From positions 1 through 48,814 of the forward strand of contig NZ_SSXA01000021.1 in assembly GCF_021698975.1 (NCBI RefSeq): a DNA stretch of 48,814 nucleotides, given 5' to 3'. Origin of the DNA: Blastococcus sp. KM273128. Its GTDB lineage: Bacteria > Actinomycetota > Actinomycetes > Mycobacteriales > Geodermatophilaceae. How positions within the stretch are numbered: position 1 is the first letter of the stretch; each line of letters opens with the position of its first letter. A program made the translations under genes and the position numbers. Under the pieces are notes generated by a model. That model made no database searches. It saw only the letters and a program-made list of their open reading frames with translations, and was not told where the DNA came from. This document shows, in pieces, positions 35,783-45,470 of the stretch.

Positions 35783-38664
35783 CGGAGAACCACCTCTCCC
35801 GGTGCGACGTCGATGGGGTCGTCCTCGTCGACCTGGCGGTCCAGCTCCGCGCCGAGGCTGCGCAGGATGTCCAGCACCAGCCCGACCACGATCAGGTAGA
35901 CGCCGATGTCGAAGAACAGCGAGGTCACGAGCTTGACGTCGCCGAGCACCGGCAGCGTGGTCTCGAGGATCGCCGTCTGCAGCACGTCGGCGCCCAGCGC
36001 CAGCCCGACGACGCCGGTGCCCCCGGCGAAGAGCAGCCCGACCCCCAGCAGCAGGCCGGGGTCCACCGGGGCGGCCTCGCCGAGCTCGTAGCGGCCGCCG
36101 GCGAGGTAGCGCAGGACCAGGGCCAGGCCGGCGACCAGGCCGCCCGCGAAGCCCCCGCCCGGCTCGTTGTGCCCGCTGAACAGCAGGAAGAGCGAGAAGA
36201 CCAGGATCGTGTGGAACAGCACCCGGGTGATGACCTCGAGGATCACCGACCGCCGCTCGGGTGCCAGCACCGCGGAGGCGGCCAGCCACTGACCGCGGGG
36301 CGCCCGGCGCGAGGAGCGCTGCTGCCGCGCCAGCTGCACGGGGTCCAGCCGGTCGACGACGCCGGTGCGCCGGCGCAGGAACACGAGGCTGGCCACCCCG
36401 GTGGCGGCGACCACCACCAACGAGATCTCCCCGAGGGTGTCCCAGGCCCGGATGTCGACCAGGGTCACGTTGACGACGTTCTCACCCCCACCGAAGTCGT
36501 AGGCGGCTTCGGGGTGGTCCACCGAGACCGGCGTCGCGGTGCGGGCGCTCAGCGCCACCGCGCCGGCGGCGGCCATCAGCGCGCCGACCGCCACGGCGAG
36601 CAGACCGCGGCCGACCCGTTCCCGCGGACGGTGCCGCTCGGTGATGTCCTTGGGCAGCTTGCGCAGCACGAGCACGAAGACGACCAGCGTCAGCGTCTCG
36701 ACCAGGAACTGGGTGAGGGCGAGGTCGGGGGCGCCCTGCAGCGCGAAGAGGACGGCCAGCCCGTACCCGGTGACGCCGACGACGAGCACCGCCGAGAGCC
36801 GCTGGCGGATCCGCAGCGCCATGGCGGCGGCGAGCAGCACCACCGCCCCGACGAGGGCCTGGATGGGGGTGTCCCACGCCCGCCACTCGCCCGGCCACGG
36901 CGCCTGGAACAGCAGGATCGACCCCGGCAGCGCCAGGACGACGACGAGGATGGTGCCCAGGTAGGCCGGCAGCGACCCGCGCTGCGTCGTCCCGGTGACC
37001 AGGACCGCGAGCCGGTCGAGCGCCTGGAGGGTGTTCCAGTACCCCTCGTCCGCGGACGCGCCGACCGCCAGCCGGCGCTGCGTGCGGAAGACCGCCGACC
37101 GGCCGAGGAAGAGCAGCGCACCCCCGATCAGGGTCACCGCGGACAGCGCCAGCGCCGGCTGCCAGCCGTGCCACAGCGCCAGCTTCTCCGCCTCCGGCGC
37201 CAGCAGCGGCATCGTGTCGGCGTAGCGGGCGACCAGCGGCTCCAGGAGCGGGCTGAACGGCCCGGCGAGCAGACCGGTCAGGGCCAGCGTCGCCGGGGCC
37301 GCGAGGAACAGCGCGGTCGGCGGGTGGACCAGCTCGGCCGGCTCGGTCGCCTCGAGCCACGGCTTGCGGGCGAAGGCCCCCCACAGGAACCGCGCGGTGT
37401 AGCCGGCGGTCAGCACCGAGCCGAGCACCAGGCCGGCGAGGACGACGACGGCGGCGGTCCGGTCGGGCAGCCCGCCCTCCCACAAGGCCGTGAACGCCGC
37501 CTCCTTCCCCACGAACCCGAGCAGCGGTGGCAGGCCGGCCATCGAGGCGGCGGCCAGCGTGCCGATCGCCGCCAGGACCGGCAGGCGCCGCCCCAGCCCG
37601 GAGAGCTTGCGCAGGTCGCGGAGGCCCGTCGCGTGGTCGATGACGCCCACGGTGAGGAAGAGGGTGGACTTGAAGAGGGCGTGGGCGAGCGTCATCGCCA
37701 GCCCGGCGGCGGCGAGCTCCCGGCTGCCCCCGCCGACGAGCACCATGAGGAAGCCCAGCTGGCTGACCGTGCCGAAGGCCAGCAGCAGCTTGAGGTCGTT
37801 CTGCCGCAGCGCGCGGTAGCCGCCGACCAGCATCGTGGCCAGGCCCAGGCCGAGGACGACCGGCCGCCAGCCGGGCACGTCGGCGAACCCGGGCGCGAGC
37901 CGCGCCACGAGGTAGATGCCCGCCTTCACCATGGCGGCGGCGTGCAGGTAGGCGCTGACCGGGGTCGGCGCCTCCATGGCGGCGGGCAGCCAGAAGTGGA
38001 AGGGGACCATCGCCGACTTGGTCACCGCCCCGGCGATGACGAGCACCGTCCCGGCGACCAGGAACGGGCCGCTCCCGGGGTCGGCGACGACGTCGGACAG
38101 CAGGTAGCTGCCGCTGGTCTCACCGAGCATGATCAACCCGACCAGCATGGCCAGGCCGCCCGCGGTGGTGAGGATCAGCGCCTGGCTCGCCGCCCGGCGG
38201 GCGGCCAGCTTGGTCCCCGCTCCCCCGATGAGCAGGAACGAGAAGACGGTGGTGAGCTCCCAGAACACGTAGAGCATCAGCAGGTCGTCGGCGAGGACCA
38301 GGCCCAGCATGGAGCCGGCGAACGCGGTCAGGTTGCCGGCGAACCGCGGCGTCGCGTCGTCGCCGGGCTCGAAGTAGCGCGCGCAGTAGACCATCACCAG
38401 GGCGCCGACCCCGGTGACCAGGAGCGCGAAGGTGAGCGCCAGCGCGTCCAGCCGGAGGGCGATCTCCAGGTCGAGCGCCGGCACCCAGGGGACGCTCTCG
38501 GTGACCTCGCCGCCCCCGGTCACCGTGGTGAGCCGCGTCAGCACCCACGCGAACCCCGTCGCCGGCACCAGCGCCAGGGCCAGGAAGGCGTTCCGTCCCC
38601 ACCAGCGCGCGAGCAGCGGTGCCAGCAGGGCAGCCAGCAGGTGCAGCAGCAGGACAGCGAGCAC
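35779..38664 (-). CDS. mrpA: Mrp antiporter subunit A fused to subunit B domain
   Basis: 961 aa, GTG start. First gene of the operon. The N-terminal part (about 1-500) is a NuoL-like proton channel with FWELTTVFSFLLIG, MVPFHFWLPAAMEAPTPVSAYLHAAAMVKAGIYL and a later region with DLALTQFLVETLTLVVFVLVLRKLP. The last about 140 residues are an MnhB domain (LFHTILVFSLFLLFSGHNEPGGGFAGGL ... split here as FSLFLLFSGHNEPGGGFAG). Fusion of A and B is the normal actinobacterial arrangement and explains the lack of a separate mrpB. The complex exchanges Na+ or K+ for H+ and helps alkali and salt tolerance. Confidence 0.94.
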   Translation of the reverse strand: MLAVLLLHLLAALLAPLLARWWGRNAFLALALVPATGFAWVLTRLTTVTGGGEVTESVPWVPALDLEIALRLDALALTFALLVTGVGALVMVYCARYFEPGDDATPRFAGNLTAFAGSMLGLVLADDLLMLYVFWELTTVFSFLLIGGAGTKLAARRAASQALILTTAGGLAMLVGLIMLGETSGSYLLSDVVADPGSGPFLVAGTVLVIAGAVTKSAMVPFHFWLPAAMEAPTPVSAYLHAAAMVKAGIYLVARLAPGFADVPGWRPVVLGLGLATMLVGGYRALRQNDLKLLLAFGTVSQLGFLMVLVGGGSRELAAAGLAMTLAHALFKSTLFLTVGVIDHATGLRDLRKLSGLGRRLPVLAAIGTLAAASMAGLPPLLGFVGKEAAFTALWEGGLPDRTAAVVVLAGLVLGSVLTAGYTARFLWGAFARKPWLEATEPAELVHPPTALFLAAPATLALTGLLAGPFSPLLEPLVARYADTMPLLAPEAEKLALWHGWQPALALSAVTLIGGALLFLGRSAVFRTQRRLAVGASADEGYWNTLQALDRLAVLVTGTTQRGSLPAYLGTILVVVLALPGSILLFQAPWPGEWRAWDTPIQALVGAVVLLAAAMALRIRQRLSAVLVVGVTGYGLAVLFALQGAPDLALTQFLVETLTLVVFVLVLRKLPKDITERHRPRERVGRGLLAVAVGALMAAAGAVALSARTATPVSVDHPEAAYDFGGGENVVNVTLVDIRAWDTLGEISLVVVAATGVASLVFLRRRTGVVDRLDPVQLARQQRSSRRAPRGQWLAASAVLAPERRSVILEVITRVLFHTILVFSLFLLFSGHNEPGGGFAGGLVAGLALVLRYLAGGRYELGEAAPVDPGLLLGVGLLFAGGTGVVGLALGADVLQTAILETTLPVLGDVKLVTSLFFDIGVYLIVVGLVLDILRSLGAELDRQVDEDDPIDVAPGEVVLR

Positions 38665-38732
38665 GGGTCTCCGGGAGTCTCGGTGGGCTCGGGGACGACC
38701 ACTGACGTCCAGGGACGACCGGCGGTGAGCTC

Positions 38733-38738
38733 AGATTA
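38733..38738 (-). promoter_or_regulatory. -10 element of the mrp operon
   Basis: TAATCT on the minus strand, a strong -10 in this GC-rich sequence, predicting a start near 38726 and a leader of about 60 bases. No good -35 is visible; the region upstream is the end of the response-regulator gene. Confidence 0.5.
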
Positions 38739-38748
38739 GTGCCCGACC

Positions 38749-39411
38749 TCAGCGCCCGCCCGGCGTGAGCAGGCCGCTCTCGTAGGCGAAGGCGACCGCC
38801 TGCACCCGGTCGCGCAGCCCCAGCTTGAGCAGCACCCGGCTCACGTGGGTCTTGACGGTCGCCTCACCGAGGTAGAGCCGGGCGGCGATCTCGGCGTTGG
38901 ACAGCCCCCGGGCCACCAGCGCGAGGACGTCGGTCTCCCGGTCGGTCAGCGCGCGCAGCGCGGCCGCCCGCCCGGGGTCCGGCACGGGCGCGGCGGCGAA
39001 GGACTCGATCACCCGCAGCGTCACCGCCGGGTCGAGCAGCCCCTGCCCGGCGGCGACCGTGCGCACGGCGGCGACCAGGTCCTCGGGCGGGGCCACCTTG
39101 AGCAGGAAGCCGCTCACCCCGGCGCGCAGCGCGGCGGCGACGTGCTCGTCCTCGTCGAAGGTGGTCAGGACGACGACGCGGGTGGGGAGCTCCTCGGCGA
39201 GGATGCGCCGGGCCGCCTCCAGCCCGTCCATCCCGGGCATCCGGACGTCGAGCAGGACGACGTCGGGCCGCAGCCGGGTCACCGCGCGGACGCCGTCCGC
39301 ACCGTCGGCCGCCTCGCCCACCACCTCGATGTCCGGCTCGGCGGCCAGCACCATGCGCAGCCCGGTGCGGACCATCGCCTGGTCGTCGACGAGCACCACC
39401 CGGATCGTCAC
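38749..39411 (-). CDS. NarL/LuxR-family response regulator
   Basis: 220 aa, GTG start overlapping the kinase stop (GTGA). Receiver domain (1-120) with acidic pocket Asp9/Asp10, phosphorylation site Asp55 (VVLLDVRMPG), Thr in LTTFD and Lys105. A linker rich in Ala/Pro precedes the LuxR-type helix-turn-helix at about 150-212 (LTDRETDVLALVARGLSNAEIAARLYLGEATVKTHV, quoted only in part: LSNAEIAARL, EATVKTHVSRVLLKL). Partner of the histidine kinase encoded just upstream. Probable target: the divergent membrane protein gene at 40711 (inference). Confidence 0.93.
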   Translation of the reverse strand: MTIRVVLVDDQAMVRTGLRMVLAAEPDIEVVGEAADGADGVRAVTRLRPDVVLLDVRMPGMDGLEAARRILAEELPTRVVVLTTFDEDEHVAAALRAGVSGFLLKVAPPEDLVAAVRTVAAGQGLLDPAVTLRVIESFAAAPVPDPGRAAALRALTDRETDVLALVARGLSNAEIAARLYLGEATVKTHVSRVLLKLGLRDRVQAVAFAYESGLLTPGGR

Positions 39412-40565
39412 GCGGTCACCGCCACCGGCACGGGGAAGGTGGCCCGCACCCGGTAGCCGCCACCGCGGAGCGGGCCGACCTCGAGCGTGCCGCCGGCCAC
39501 CGCGACGCGCTCCCGCATGTGCAGCTGGCCGTGGCCGCCGCTGCCGTCGGTGCGCGGCGCCGGCACGCGGGCGCGGCCGTCGTCGGTGACCGTGACGGCG
39601 ACCCGGTCGCCCGCCCAGTCGACGCGCACGCAGGTGGCCGCCGCCCCCGCGTGCCGGACGACGTTGGAGAGCGCCTCCTGGACCACGCGCACCGCCGAGA
39701 CGTCGACCAGCTGCGGCAGCTCCAGCGGCTGCCCGCTGACGGCGAGCTCCACCGGCATCCCACCGGCCCGCAGCTCGTCGAGCACCGCGTCGAGGCGGGA
39801 GAGCGAGGGCTGCGGCGCGGGGGCACCCCCGCCGTCCTGCTCGCGGAGGATGCCGACGACGCGCCGCATCTCGTCGACCGCCTCGCGCCCGAGCCGCTCC
39901 AGGCCGCGCAGCACGTCCTGGGCCTCGGGGTGGTCGGGCAGCAGCCGTCGCAGGCCCCCCATCTGCAGCACCATCACGCTGACCGAGTGCGCGACCGAGT
40001 CGTGCACCTCGCGGGCGATCCGGGCCCGCTCGGCGACCGCGGCCGAGGCGGCGACCGCCTCCTGCTGCTCGGCGAGCCGGGCGGCGAGCACCTGCAGCTC
40101 GGCGGCACGGCGCCGAGACTGCGCCACGAGGCTGCCCACCGCGGCGGCCGCGCCGAGCACCAGGACGTAGAAGATCGACTCCCAGGGGTTGGGCGCCAGC
40201 AGCGACCCGAGCACCGTGGCCACCACCATGGCGACCGCCGCCGCGACGGCGCCGCGCCGCGCCGGGAGGGCCGCCGTGGCGTGGCCGACCAGCAGGCCCA
40301 TGCCGACCAGCTGCGCGCCCCCCGGCCCGGGCGCGCCGCCGAGCAGGTTCACCGCGACGGTCAGCGCACCGAGGACGGCGGCCGCCGCGGGCAGGCGGGG
40401 GCACACCGCGAGCAGGGCGGCCACCAGGACGCCGGGGGTGGCCAGCGGAAGGCTGTGCTCGAGCCCCTCCAGCAGCCACTCGGCCAGCGAGAGCGCCCCC
40501 ACCAGCCCGCCCACCGCCGGCCAGAGGAGGCGGCGGGCGGTCGGGGAGCCGGTCCAGCGGGGCAT
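39408..40565 (-). CDS. Sensor histidine kinase (HisKA_3 type)
   Basis: 385 aa, ATG 40565; apparently leaderless (TAGCGT 7 bases upstream). The N-terminal half has about five to six hydrophobic helices (17-35, 45-75, 85-97, 104-125, 130-147) and no large sensor domain, so the signal is probably sensed in the membrane. The dimerisation/phosphorylation helix carries AREVHDSVAHSVSVMVLQ with His188. The HATPase_c domain follows with VVQEALSNVVRHAGA (N box), TDDGRA and GHGQLHMRERV (G boxes). Typical small actinobacterial sensor of the DesK/LiaS type. Confidence 0.92.
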   Translation of the reverse strand: MPRWTGSPTARRLLWPAVGGLVGALSLAEWLLEGLEHSLPLATPGVLVAALLAVCPRLPAAAAVLGALTVAVNLLGGAPGPGGAQLVGMGLLVGHATAALPARRGAVAAAVAMVVATVLGSLLAPNPWESIFYVLVLGAAAAVGSLVAQSRRRAAELQVLAARLAEQQEAVAASAAVAERARIAREVHDSVAHSVSVMVLQMGGLRRLLPDHPEAQDVLRGLERLGREAVDEMRRVVGILREQDGGGAPAPQPSLSRLDAVLDELRAGGMPVELAVSGQPLELPQLVDVSAVRVVQEALSNVVRHAGAAATCVRVDWAGDRVAVTVTDDGRARVPAPRTDGSGGHGQLHMRERVAVAGGTLEVGPLRGGGYRVRATFPVPVAVTA

Positions 40566-40572
40566 GGAGCGC

Positions 40573-40578
40573 ACGCTA
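40573..40578 (-). promoter_or_regulatory. -10 element for the leaderless kinase-regulator operon
   Basis: TAGCGT on the minus strand, 7 bases from the ATG at 40565. Confidence 0.55.
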
Positions 40579-40633
40579 TTGGCCGCACGGCCCCGCGGGC
40601 ATCCCCCTCGCGACCGAACGCGCGGCCCGGCGC

Positions 40634-40651
40634 GTCCCCCGTACGGCGGAC
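40634..40651. promoter_or_regulatory. Candidate operator between the two-component genes and the divergent membrane gene
   Basis: GTCCCCCGTACGGCGGAC is an 18-base inverted repeat with one mismatched pair (GTCC-n-CCGTACGG-n-GGAC), centred between the two divergent leaderless promoters. LuxR-type response regulators bind sites of this size and symmetry, so it may be the site of the neighbouring regulator. Confidence 0.5.
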
Positions 40652-40697
40652 CCCGGTCGGTGCGCTCCGGCGGACGCCCCGCACCCCCGCCCGTTCC

Positions 40698-40703
40698 TAG
40701 CTT
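40698..40703 (+). promoter_or_regulatory. -10 element for the leaderless membrane protein gene
   Basis: TAGCTT followed by 7 bases and the ATG at 40711. Confidence 0.55.
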
Positions 40704-40710
40704 CTGCGCC

Positions 40711-41424
40711 ATGACCTCGAACCTCGTCTCCCCCACCCCCGCCACGACGCCCGCCGCCGTCGCCGAGCGGCCCGCCCGCTCCGCCGGCTCGCGGCTGCTG
40801 CCGGTCGCCGGCGGCGCGCTGATCGCCGGCTCCCTCCTCTACGTCGCCGGCATGGCGACCTCCCCGCCGCAGGCCTCCATGGCGAACGCGGACTACATCG
40901 CCGCGCTCGCCCGCGACGAGGGCCGGACGGCGCTCTCGGCGATGCTGCTGCACTACGGCAACCTCGCCCTCGCGCTGGCCTGGCTCGCCGCGCCGGCGCT
41001 CGTCCGCGGCCGCCGCGGCAGCGCCACGACGATCACCGGGGCGCTGCTGTCGGCGATCGGGCTGGTGAGCGTGACCGGCCTGGTGCTCTTCGACTACTGG
41101 ACGGGGGCCATCGGCCGCGAGCTGGACCCGGCGACCGCGCTGGCCCTCTTCGAGGACGTCTCCGGCTCCGCGGCCGTCGGCGTCGCGGGCACCCTGACCC
41201 TGTTCGGGCTGCTCGGTCCGCTGGTGGTCATCGCCGGGCTGGCGCGCGCCGGCGTCACCAGCTGGTGGCTGTTCGCCCCGGCCGTGGCGGCGCTCGGCCT
41301 GTCCGCGTCGATGCCCTTCAATCCGCTGCCGTTCGCGGCGTTCGCGCTGGTCGGCGCCGTCCCGGCGGTGGTGATCGGGCTGCGGATGATCCAGCGGCAC
41401 CGCGCCGAGACCGCGACCGCCTGA
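40711..41424 (+). CDS. Multi-pass membrane protein of unknown function
   Basis: 237 aa. After a 28-residue Ala/Pro/Thr-rich N-terminus come about six hydrophobic segments, near residues 31-48, 77-97, 107-127, 151-175, 180-198 and 203-227. Small charged loops; no catalytic motif recognised. I cannot assign a family. Divergent from the histidine kinase, with a palindrome between, which suggests control by that system and perhaps a role in membrane stress or as an accessory sensor (inference). The palindromic repeat at 41479 follows. Confidence 0.75.
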   Translation: MTSNLVSPTPATTPAAVAERPARSAGSRLLPVAGGALIAGSLLYVAGMATSPPQASMANADYIAALARDEGRTALSAMLLHYGNLALALAWLAAPALVRGRRGSATTITGALLSAIGLVSVTGLVLFDYWTGAIGRELDPATALALFEDVSGSAAVGVAGTLTLFGLLGPLVVIAGLARAGVTSWWLFAPAVAALGLSASMPFNPLPFAAFALVGAVPAVVIGLRMIQRHRAETATA

Positions 41425-41478
41425 CCGCGGGCAGCCGGCGCCCGGGTCGCGCAGCGGCCCGGCACCGTCCCCCCAGGA

Positions 41479-41516
41479 GCTCTGCCTCTGAGTGCAGCCG
41501 CACTCAGAGGCAGAGC
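41479..41516. repeat. Palindromic repeat, copy 3 of 3
   Basis: GCTCTGCCTCTGAGTGC and perfect 17-base complement around the loop AGCC; arms identical to copy 1 at 29216, 12 kb away, with a different loop. It lies between the ends of the converging membrane protein and ABC-F genes and may terminate both. Confidence 0.85.
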
Positions 41517-41538
41517 TTCGTCACGGGTGGGTGCGGGC

Positions 41539-43355
<1,817 letters not shown>

Positions 43356-43359
<4 letters not shown>

Positions 43360-43379
43360 CGGCTGCGGGGAGGAGTCAT
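43356..43379 (-). CDS. Possible 7-codon upstream reading frame coupled to the ABC-F gene
   Basis: ATG to TGA encodes M-T-P-P-R-S-R and its stop overlaps the ABC-F start as ATGA. GAGGG lies 3 bases upstream of this ATG, while the ABC-F ATG itself has no ribosome site. Short upstream frames often control ABC-F resistance genes by antibiotic-induced stalling; Pro-Pro and Arg codons near the end would fit. Could also be chance. Confidence 0.35.
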
Positions 43380-43385
43380 GGGCCC

Positions 43386-44678
43386 TCAGTATCCGACGCC
43401 CGCCCCCTCCGGGACCACGGTGGCCCCGGACGCGGTCGACCGCGGCAGCCGCAGGCAGGCCAGGAGACCGAGCGCGACGACGGCGCCCACGCCCAGGAAC
43501 GCGCCCTCGAGCCCGGCGGTGGCCACCAGCGGCGGGATCGCCAGGTTGCCGGCGATGCCGCCGAGCGCGAGCGCCAGCGACATCGCCGAGACGGCGGTGG
43601 CCCGGTGCGCGGCGGCCACCCGCGTGTGCAGGACGGCGCTGAGCAGCGGCCAGGCCGAGCCGTGCGCCAGGTACTGCAGCACGAACCCGGTGGCGGCGAC
43701 GGCGAGCAGGTCGGGCCCGGCCAGCGTGGCCAGCGCCGCGCCGCCGAGGAGCGAGAGCACCGCGCAGGCGGCCCGGGTGGAGCCGCGCAGCAGGCGCCTC
43801 AGCGCGGGCGCGGCCGCGGCGCCGAGCGCGGCCGCGGCGAAGGACCCGGCGAGGACGACGCCGTAGACGGCGGCCCCGTCGTCCGGGTCCCCCGCCAGCT
43901 CGCTGAACCGCACCGGGCCGAGCAGCTCGCAGGCCACCAGCCCGACCCCGCCGATCCCGGTGAGCAGCAGGACCACCCGCATCGGCCCGTCGGTCACCGA
44001 CAGCCGCACGGCCGCACCCACCGTCGCCGGCACCGCGCGCAGCCCGCCGGCCAGGGCGGCCCGGGCGCTGCCCTCCCGCGGGGGCCGGACCTCGGTCAGC
44101 AGCCGCAGCACCGCGGCGATGTAGACGACGTCCAGCACCGCGGCGCCGAGGTAGGGCAGCGCCAGCGCCGCGGCCCCCGAGCCCCCGGCCAGCGCCGGGA
44201 GGAAGCCGCCGGCCACTGCCCCGAGCGCGAGGCTCGCCCCGTCGGCGGCCCCGTGCTTCGCCAGCCCGGGGGCGACGTCGGCCCCGGGTTCCAGCCGGTG
44301 CACGGTATCGACGTACCAGGCCTCGACGGGGCCGGAGTCCAGCACGCGGCCGACCCCGAGCGCCAGGACGCCGGCCAGGAACCCGGCGAAGGAGGTCGCC
44401 GTCGCGAACAGCAGGCAGGACACGAGGTGCAGCAGCGCCCCGGCGACGACGACCGGGCGGCGGCCGAGGACGTCGGCCAGCCCGCCGGTGGGCAGCTCGA
44501 GCGCCACGACGACGACGCCGTGCACGGTGAACAGCACCCCGATCTCGCCGAGCGTGAGGCCGCGCGCCTGCGCGAGCAGCACCGTGATCGGCGTGGTGAG
44601 CCCCACCGGCAGCCAGCGCAGCGCCGTCAGCCCGACCAGCCGCCGGGTGGCCGAGCGGACCGTCGCCGGGCCGGTCAC
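43386..44678 (-). CDS. MFS transporter
   Basis: 430 aa, GTG start overlapping the regulator stop (GTGA); a GTG three codons upstream is possible. Twelve hydrophobic helices with the loop 2-3 motif GGLADVLGRRP characteristic of major facilitator drug exporters, and LDSGPVEAWYVDTVHRLEPG in the first half, typical of actinobacterial MFS proteins beside ArsR-like regulators. Probably drug/H+ antiport; substrate unknown. Second gene of the operon. Confidence 0.88.
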   Translation of the reverse strand: MTGPATVRSATRRLVGLTALRWLPVGLTTPITVLLAQARGLTLGEIGVLFTVHGVVVVALELPTGGLADVLGRRPVVVAGALLHLVSCLLFATATSFAGFLAGVLALGVGRVLDSGPVEAWYVDTVHRLEPGADVAPGLAKHGAADGASLALGAVAGGFLPALAGGSGAAALALPYLGAAVLDVVYIAAVLRLLTEVRPPREGSARAALAGGLRAVPATVGAAVRLSVTDGPMRVVLLLTGIGGVGLVACELLGPVRFSELAGDPDDGAAVYGVVLAGSFAAAALGAAAAPALRRLLRGSTRAACAVLSLLGGAALATLAGPDLLAVAATGFVLQYLAHGSAWPLLSAVLHTRVAAAHRATAVSAMSLALALGGIAGNLAIPPLVATAGLEGAFLGVGAVVALGLLACLRLPRSTASGATVVPEGAGVGY

Positions 44679-45274
44679 GAGGGCCACTCCCGCAGGGGCA
44701 GCAGGTCGAGCAGCACGCAGACCTGCTCGCCGTCGGCGTCGGGGGCGCTCGCCGGGTGGGCCGCGACCCAGCGGGCCAGCGTGGCGGTCAGCTCGGCGGC
44801 CAGCGCACGGGCCTCCTCGGCGGTGAGCCGCAGCGCGTAGTCGTTGAGCGAGGCGGCGTCCGCCCACTCCGGGTCCAGCTGCTGCCGCTGCGCGTACCAG
44901 GCGTCCACCACCGCGGCCTGCCGGTCGACCTGCAGCCGCGTCATCTCCTCCTGCGCCTCCGCGCCACCCTCCTGGGCGAGGAGGTCGGCGGCCCGCCAGC
45001 TGGTCATCCGGTGCCGCGCGCGCCACCAGCGCTCGCGCCCGCTGCCCTGCTCCTCGACCTCCTCGACGAAGCCGTGGGCCGCGAGCTGGCGCAGGTGGTA
45101 GCTCGTCGACCCGCTGCTCTCCCCCACCGCGCGGGCCAGCCCGCTCGCCGTGGCCGGGCCGTGCAGGCGCAGCAGGCCCAGCAGGCGGTTGCGCAGCGGG
45201 TGCGACAGCGCGCGGAGCGCCCGCACGTCGGTGACGCGGACGGCGGGCTCCAGCGGGTCGGTCGGCGGCACCAT
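44675..45274 (-). CDS. ArsR-like winged-helix regulator (HTH_20)
   Basis: 199 aa, ATG 45274. N-terminal winged helix (residues 17-95): ALRALSHPLRNRLLGLL, HGPATASGLARAVGESSGSTSYHLRQL and HGFVEEVEEQGSGRERWWRA. The C-terminal half is helical and probably senses a ligand. No metal-binding Cys pair of classical ArsR. It precedes an MFS exporter and an ABC-F protein with gene overlaps and has a symmetrical operator over its own promoter, so it most likely represses this operon until an inducer binds. Confidence 0.9.
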   Translation of the reverse strand: MVPPTDPLEPAVRVTDVRALRALSHPLRNRLLGLLRLHGPATASGLARAVGESSGSTSYHLRQLAAHGFVEEVEEQGSGRERWWRARHRMTSWRAADLLAQEGGAEAQEEMTRLQVDRQAAVVDAWYAQRQQLDPEWADAASLNDYALRLTAEEARALAAELTATLARWVAAHPASAPDADGEQVCVLLDLLPLREWPS

Positions 45275-45280
45275 GGCCGG

Positions 45281-45311
45281 AGACTACGACTGCAAAGACT
45301 CCTTTGCAAAG
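45281..45311 (-). promoter_or_regulatory. Promoter and operator of the regulator-MFS-ABC-F operon
   Basis: On the minus strand TTGCAA (45309-45304), exactly 17 bases, TAGTCT (45286-45281), then 6 bases to the ATG: a good leaderless promoter. TGCAAAG-ACTC-CTTTGCA (45291-45308) is a perfect 7-4-7 inverted repeat inside the spacer and -35, and CTTTGCAAAG (45302-45311) is a second, overlapping palindrome. A repressor bound here would block RNA polymerase. Confidence 0.8.
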
Positions 45312-45331
45312 TAATCTCTGCACTCCCTCGC

Positions 45332-45357
45332 GGGGCGTTTTGTGCACAAAGCGCCCC
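45332..45357. repeat. Palindrome sharing a core with the hairpin at 25013
   Basis: GGGGCGTTTTGTG directly abuts its complement (one G-T pair), with no loop. The segment GCGTTTTGTGCAC is also present in the long hairpin after the S9 peptidase gene. Here it lies in a divergent promoter region (regulator and pirin genes), so it is unlikely to be a simple terminator. Confidence 0.7.
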
Positions 45358-45443
45358 CCTCCTCGGTCGCCGGGGATGGCGCGAGAGACCACCGGCGGAC
45401 GAGGGGAAGACAAGGGCCGACCACAGGGTTACGCTCGGCAGTA

Positions 45444-45457
45444 GTTGAGCCCTCAAC
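45444..45457. promoter_or_regulatory. Operator upstream of the first pirin gene
   Basis: GTTGAG-CC-CTCAAC is a perfect inverted repeat of the TTGA...TCAA type bound by MarR-family regulators, which often control pirin genes. It follows a -10-like TACGCT (45430-45435) by 8 bases, so it overlaps the expected transcription start, a repressor position. No MarR gene lies in the window. Confidence 0.6.
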
Positions 45458-45470
45458 CAAGGAGGCCGGC

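Noticed and set aside
36169..38739. Plus-strand open frame of 856 codons antisense to mrpA
   Set aside because: Composition (Gln/Arg/Gly/Glu-rich) is that of a complementary frame; the minus strand encodes an unmistakable MrpA.
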